From positions 126,273-142,237 of the forward strand of contig BEXV01000275.1 in assembly GCA_003118195.1 (NCBI GenBank): a stretch of 15,965 bases of DNA. The letters run 5' to 3'. The notes beneath the pieces are model-generated. The model did not search any database, was not told the DNA's origin, and worked only from the letters and a program-made list of their open reading frames with translations. Origin of the DNA: Hemicentrotus pulcherrimus (lineage: Eukaryota; Echinodermata; Echinoidea; Camarodonta; Strongylocentrotidae). Shown here in pieces: positions 9,901 to 12,900 of the stretch; position 1 is the first letter of the stretch; each line of letters starts with the position of its first letter. The translations under genes were made by a program, and so were the position numbers.

Positions 9901-12900
9901 GATACGTAAGGGTTCTTATCCCATTCAGTACTGTGGTTCCATAACCCACTACCCTGGCAACTGAAGACTGTCTGTATACTCTCACTGGTTAGAATGAAGC
10001 CTGGGTCACACGCCAGGCGACACACCGACCCCGACGGGTCACAAGTCACCTGTGAGTTGGGCGGGGCTATCAGCTCAGGACACTCCGTAGCTGCAATTAC
10101 AACAAAAATCATTTACCATTCAATATAAACCTTATCAAAGCTGGTTTGAATTGGCGAGTAGAGTTGCAGAGCAGGAGCAGGAGAGTAGACTCGACGTTTC
10201 GGACAGGTTGACTGTCCGTCTTCAGGTCTTCAGTTGCTCTGCAACTCTACTCGCCAATTCAAACCAGCTTTTCACATCTAATTAACTCTCCAACTCAATC
10301 CAGTCTTCTACTCAACCTCTCATCCTGTCTACAACTTTTTTGGTTTACAGTCCTTTTCAGGACTACACTCACTTTCGAAAGATACTCTTCCTTCAAACCT
10401 CCACTCTCTCGCCTTTCCCATTTCACTTCTACTTTCATCCACTTTCCTTATGCCTCCTAGGACTTTACACATGGTGTACCGTAAACCTCTTCCGCGATAT
10501 TCATACCACCATGCAAACCTTCAAACACCATCATATTTTAGGCTGTCAGGGCTAATATAAATCAGTAGGTATTAACATCTACTTACACTGTACAATTTCA
10601 AATTTGAGGTTGCACTCAGCTGTGTTGGATGCGCTGTCGGTAGCTAGGAAGTGCAGCTCTGTATAGCCATATTCAAAAGCAAGATTGTTTTGCCATCGGT
10701 AGCGTGTGTACCACTGCACACTTTGTTTACTATATAAACAACAACACCAAAGAAACAAAAAATAACTGTTAAGGCTTATTCACATATGTTGTCATAAACC
10801 ACACTGATTTGTTAACTCTTTAGTTGCATACTTGTCCTCCCTACATATTCACTTGTTTACCACACAAGCATTTTTGCACAGACAATTAGGCACTGAATGA
10901 GAGAAGAGTTGTTTTGTGCGACACAATTTCTTGACAAATTACCATTTCTAGTCTTGACTACGGTAGCTCCATGACAACCCTTTTAACACAAGTATAGATT
11001 AACCTTGCACTGGAAACAGTTAAATATCTTATAACACTCTGAAACAGTGTCTACACAGAGGACTATAGTACGTTCAATGCAGCTTCTTTTTTTTTCATTA
11101 CCACTTCCCAATCATTTAATAATAAAAAGAAACTGAGGTGGTTTATATGAATAACATAATTTAAAGTGTTTCAGGATACCCGCTCCCAAAAATTGTAGTG
11201 GATTTGATGCCTTCACCACCAAAGGACATATATATGTAACTGCCATGTGAGATTTGAACTTTTGATCTCTCTTTAGCTAGTCAGGAGAATGAAGTGACAC
11301 TTATAATAGGAAGGATTGTATGTTATAGACTAAGATTGAGATTGAAATGAAAATTGAAATCGTAATTGAATTGAATTTTTAAAATGATATTTGAATCTAA
11401 ATTCTCTTGTATTTCAATTTTAAGACATGTGGATAATTCAGAAGTTTATTAAAACCTGTCAGTTTGATTTCCTTTTGACTCTTAAAAACATAATTGATCG
11501 CTGTAAGGGTATGTAGGAATGCATGTAGTGAACAAGCAGTATTTTTCATTTCATGAGTCCATATTTTGGGGGGTTTAATTGTCTTCAAATCTGTGATGTT
11601 ATTTATAAGCATTATGGCACTTACTGTTGTTAATACCCAGAAGTACACTCCAGTATTATTGAAGTGTATCTACCAAATAACATGTTTTGCTCTTCATGTA
11701 ATACATTCCATGTGGCTCTACTGTATTCAAAATATGACCTTCATATATTACTTCTACAAAGAGATATACATGTATTACAATTTAAATACAGGTACCTACA
11801 TGTATATGTACTGTAAGTCCAAATTAGGTTCCAATTAAGCCCGATTTCCTTGTAATGACTTGACCTTAGAAAAACTTTACATTTGTATATATTATTTTCT
11901 TGACTTTATTGTGTGGCTAGAAGTCTTGCCTTTTATTCAATTGTCACTCATTTCTATAGTGACACCTGTAACATTATTAATTAGAGTGCCACACATACTT
12001 TTTCTGGTATTGGGATGTGCAACCACCCAATGTACTGGTATACATGCATATTACACTTGCTTTTGCCACACCTATTTTCATCACTTCTCCTGAGCTGTTC
12101 CTATAGAGCACACATCTTTAAGAGAGTTTACATTAAGGCTAATTCAGCTTCATCATAATTCATGTTCTACTTCTATTTGCTTGATTCTCTACTCGGTTCT
12201 ATTAAAGGCCTTATTACATTATTGTGATTATGAGTGTCGTCTCCCTGACTTTATACGCAAAGAAGCGCAATACTTTGTACAGTTAGTCTACATATTCTGT
12301 CTACAGGTACTGTGCAATATTTGAACGACTACCTACAATTCACCTTGTAAACATTCTACCCAAGTAGCTCAACTAACTACTCAGGTGCAAGCCTTGACTT
12401 GTTCTCTACAGAAGAACTGCAGAAGTCGCAGTGAGGTCCTCAGAATTCAGGCCATCGCCAGTCAGGGAACGCATGGTTTATAAATACACAAAAGTTCCAT
12501 AAGGCACTTTTACTTCACCTAATGCATGTTTCTCTCATGTGCACATCAACCTTGTAGGCCCGCTTTCTAGTTCAGAGAGCAAAACGTACCTTCTCACTTG
12601 TGTGGTTTGTTACATCAGATGGCCTGAAGCTATACCTATCCTAGATATCACTGCTGAAACTGTAGCACATACTTTTGTGGCCAGATGGGTATCAGTGTTG
12701 GGTGCTCCAACTACTCTTACTACAGACAGGGAAAGACAATTTGAGTCAGCACTCTTTCTTGCTCTCACTTATCTCCTTGGAACTAAACGCATACCATCCA
12801 GCAGCTAATGGGCTTATTGAGCAGTTTCGAAGGCAAGTCAAAGCCTCTCTCAAAGAGCATAACAGTACATTTGACTGAGGTAATTCCTATGGTACTGCTG

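Noticed and set aside
11397..12093. Several open frames of 77-90 residues
   Set aside because: Composition follows AT-rich background (Ile, Tyr, Lys, Phe), with no motif and no suitable splice sites. Treated as chance.
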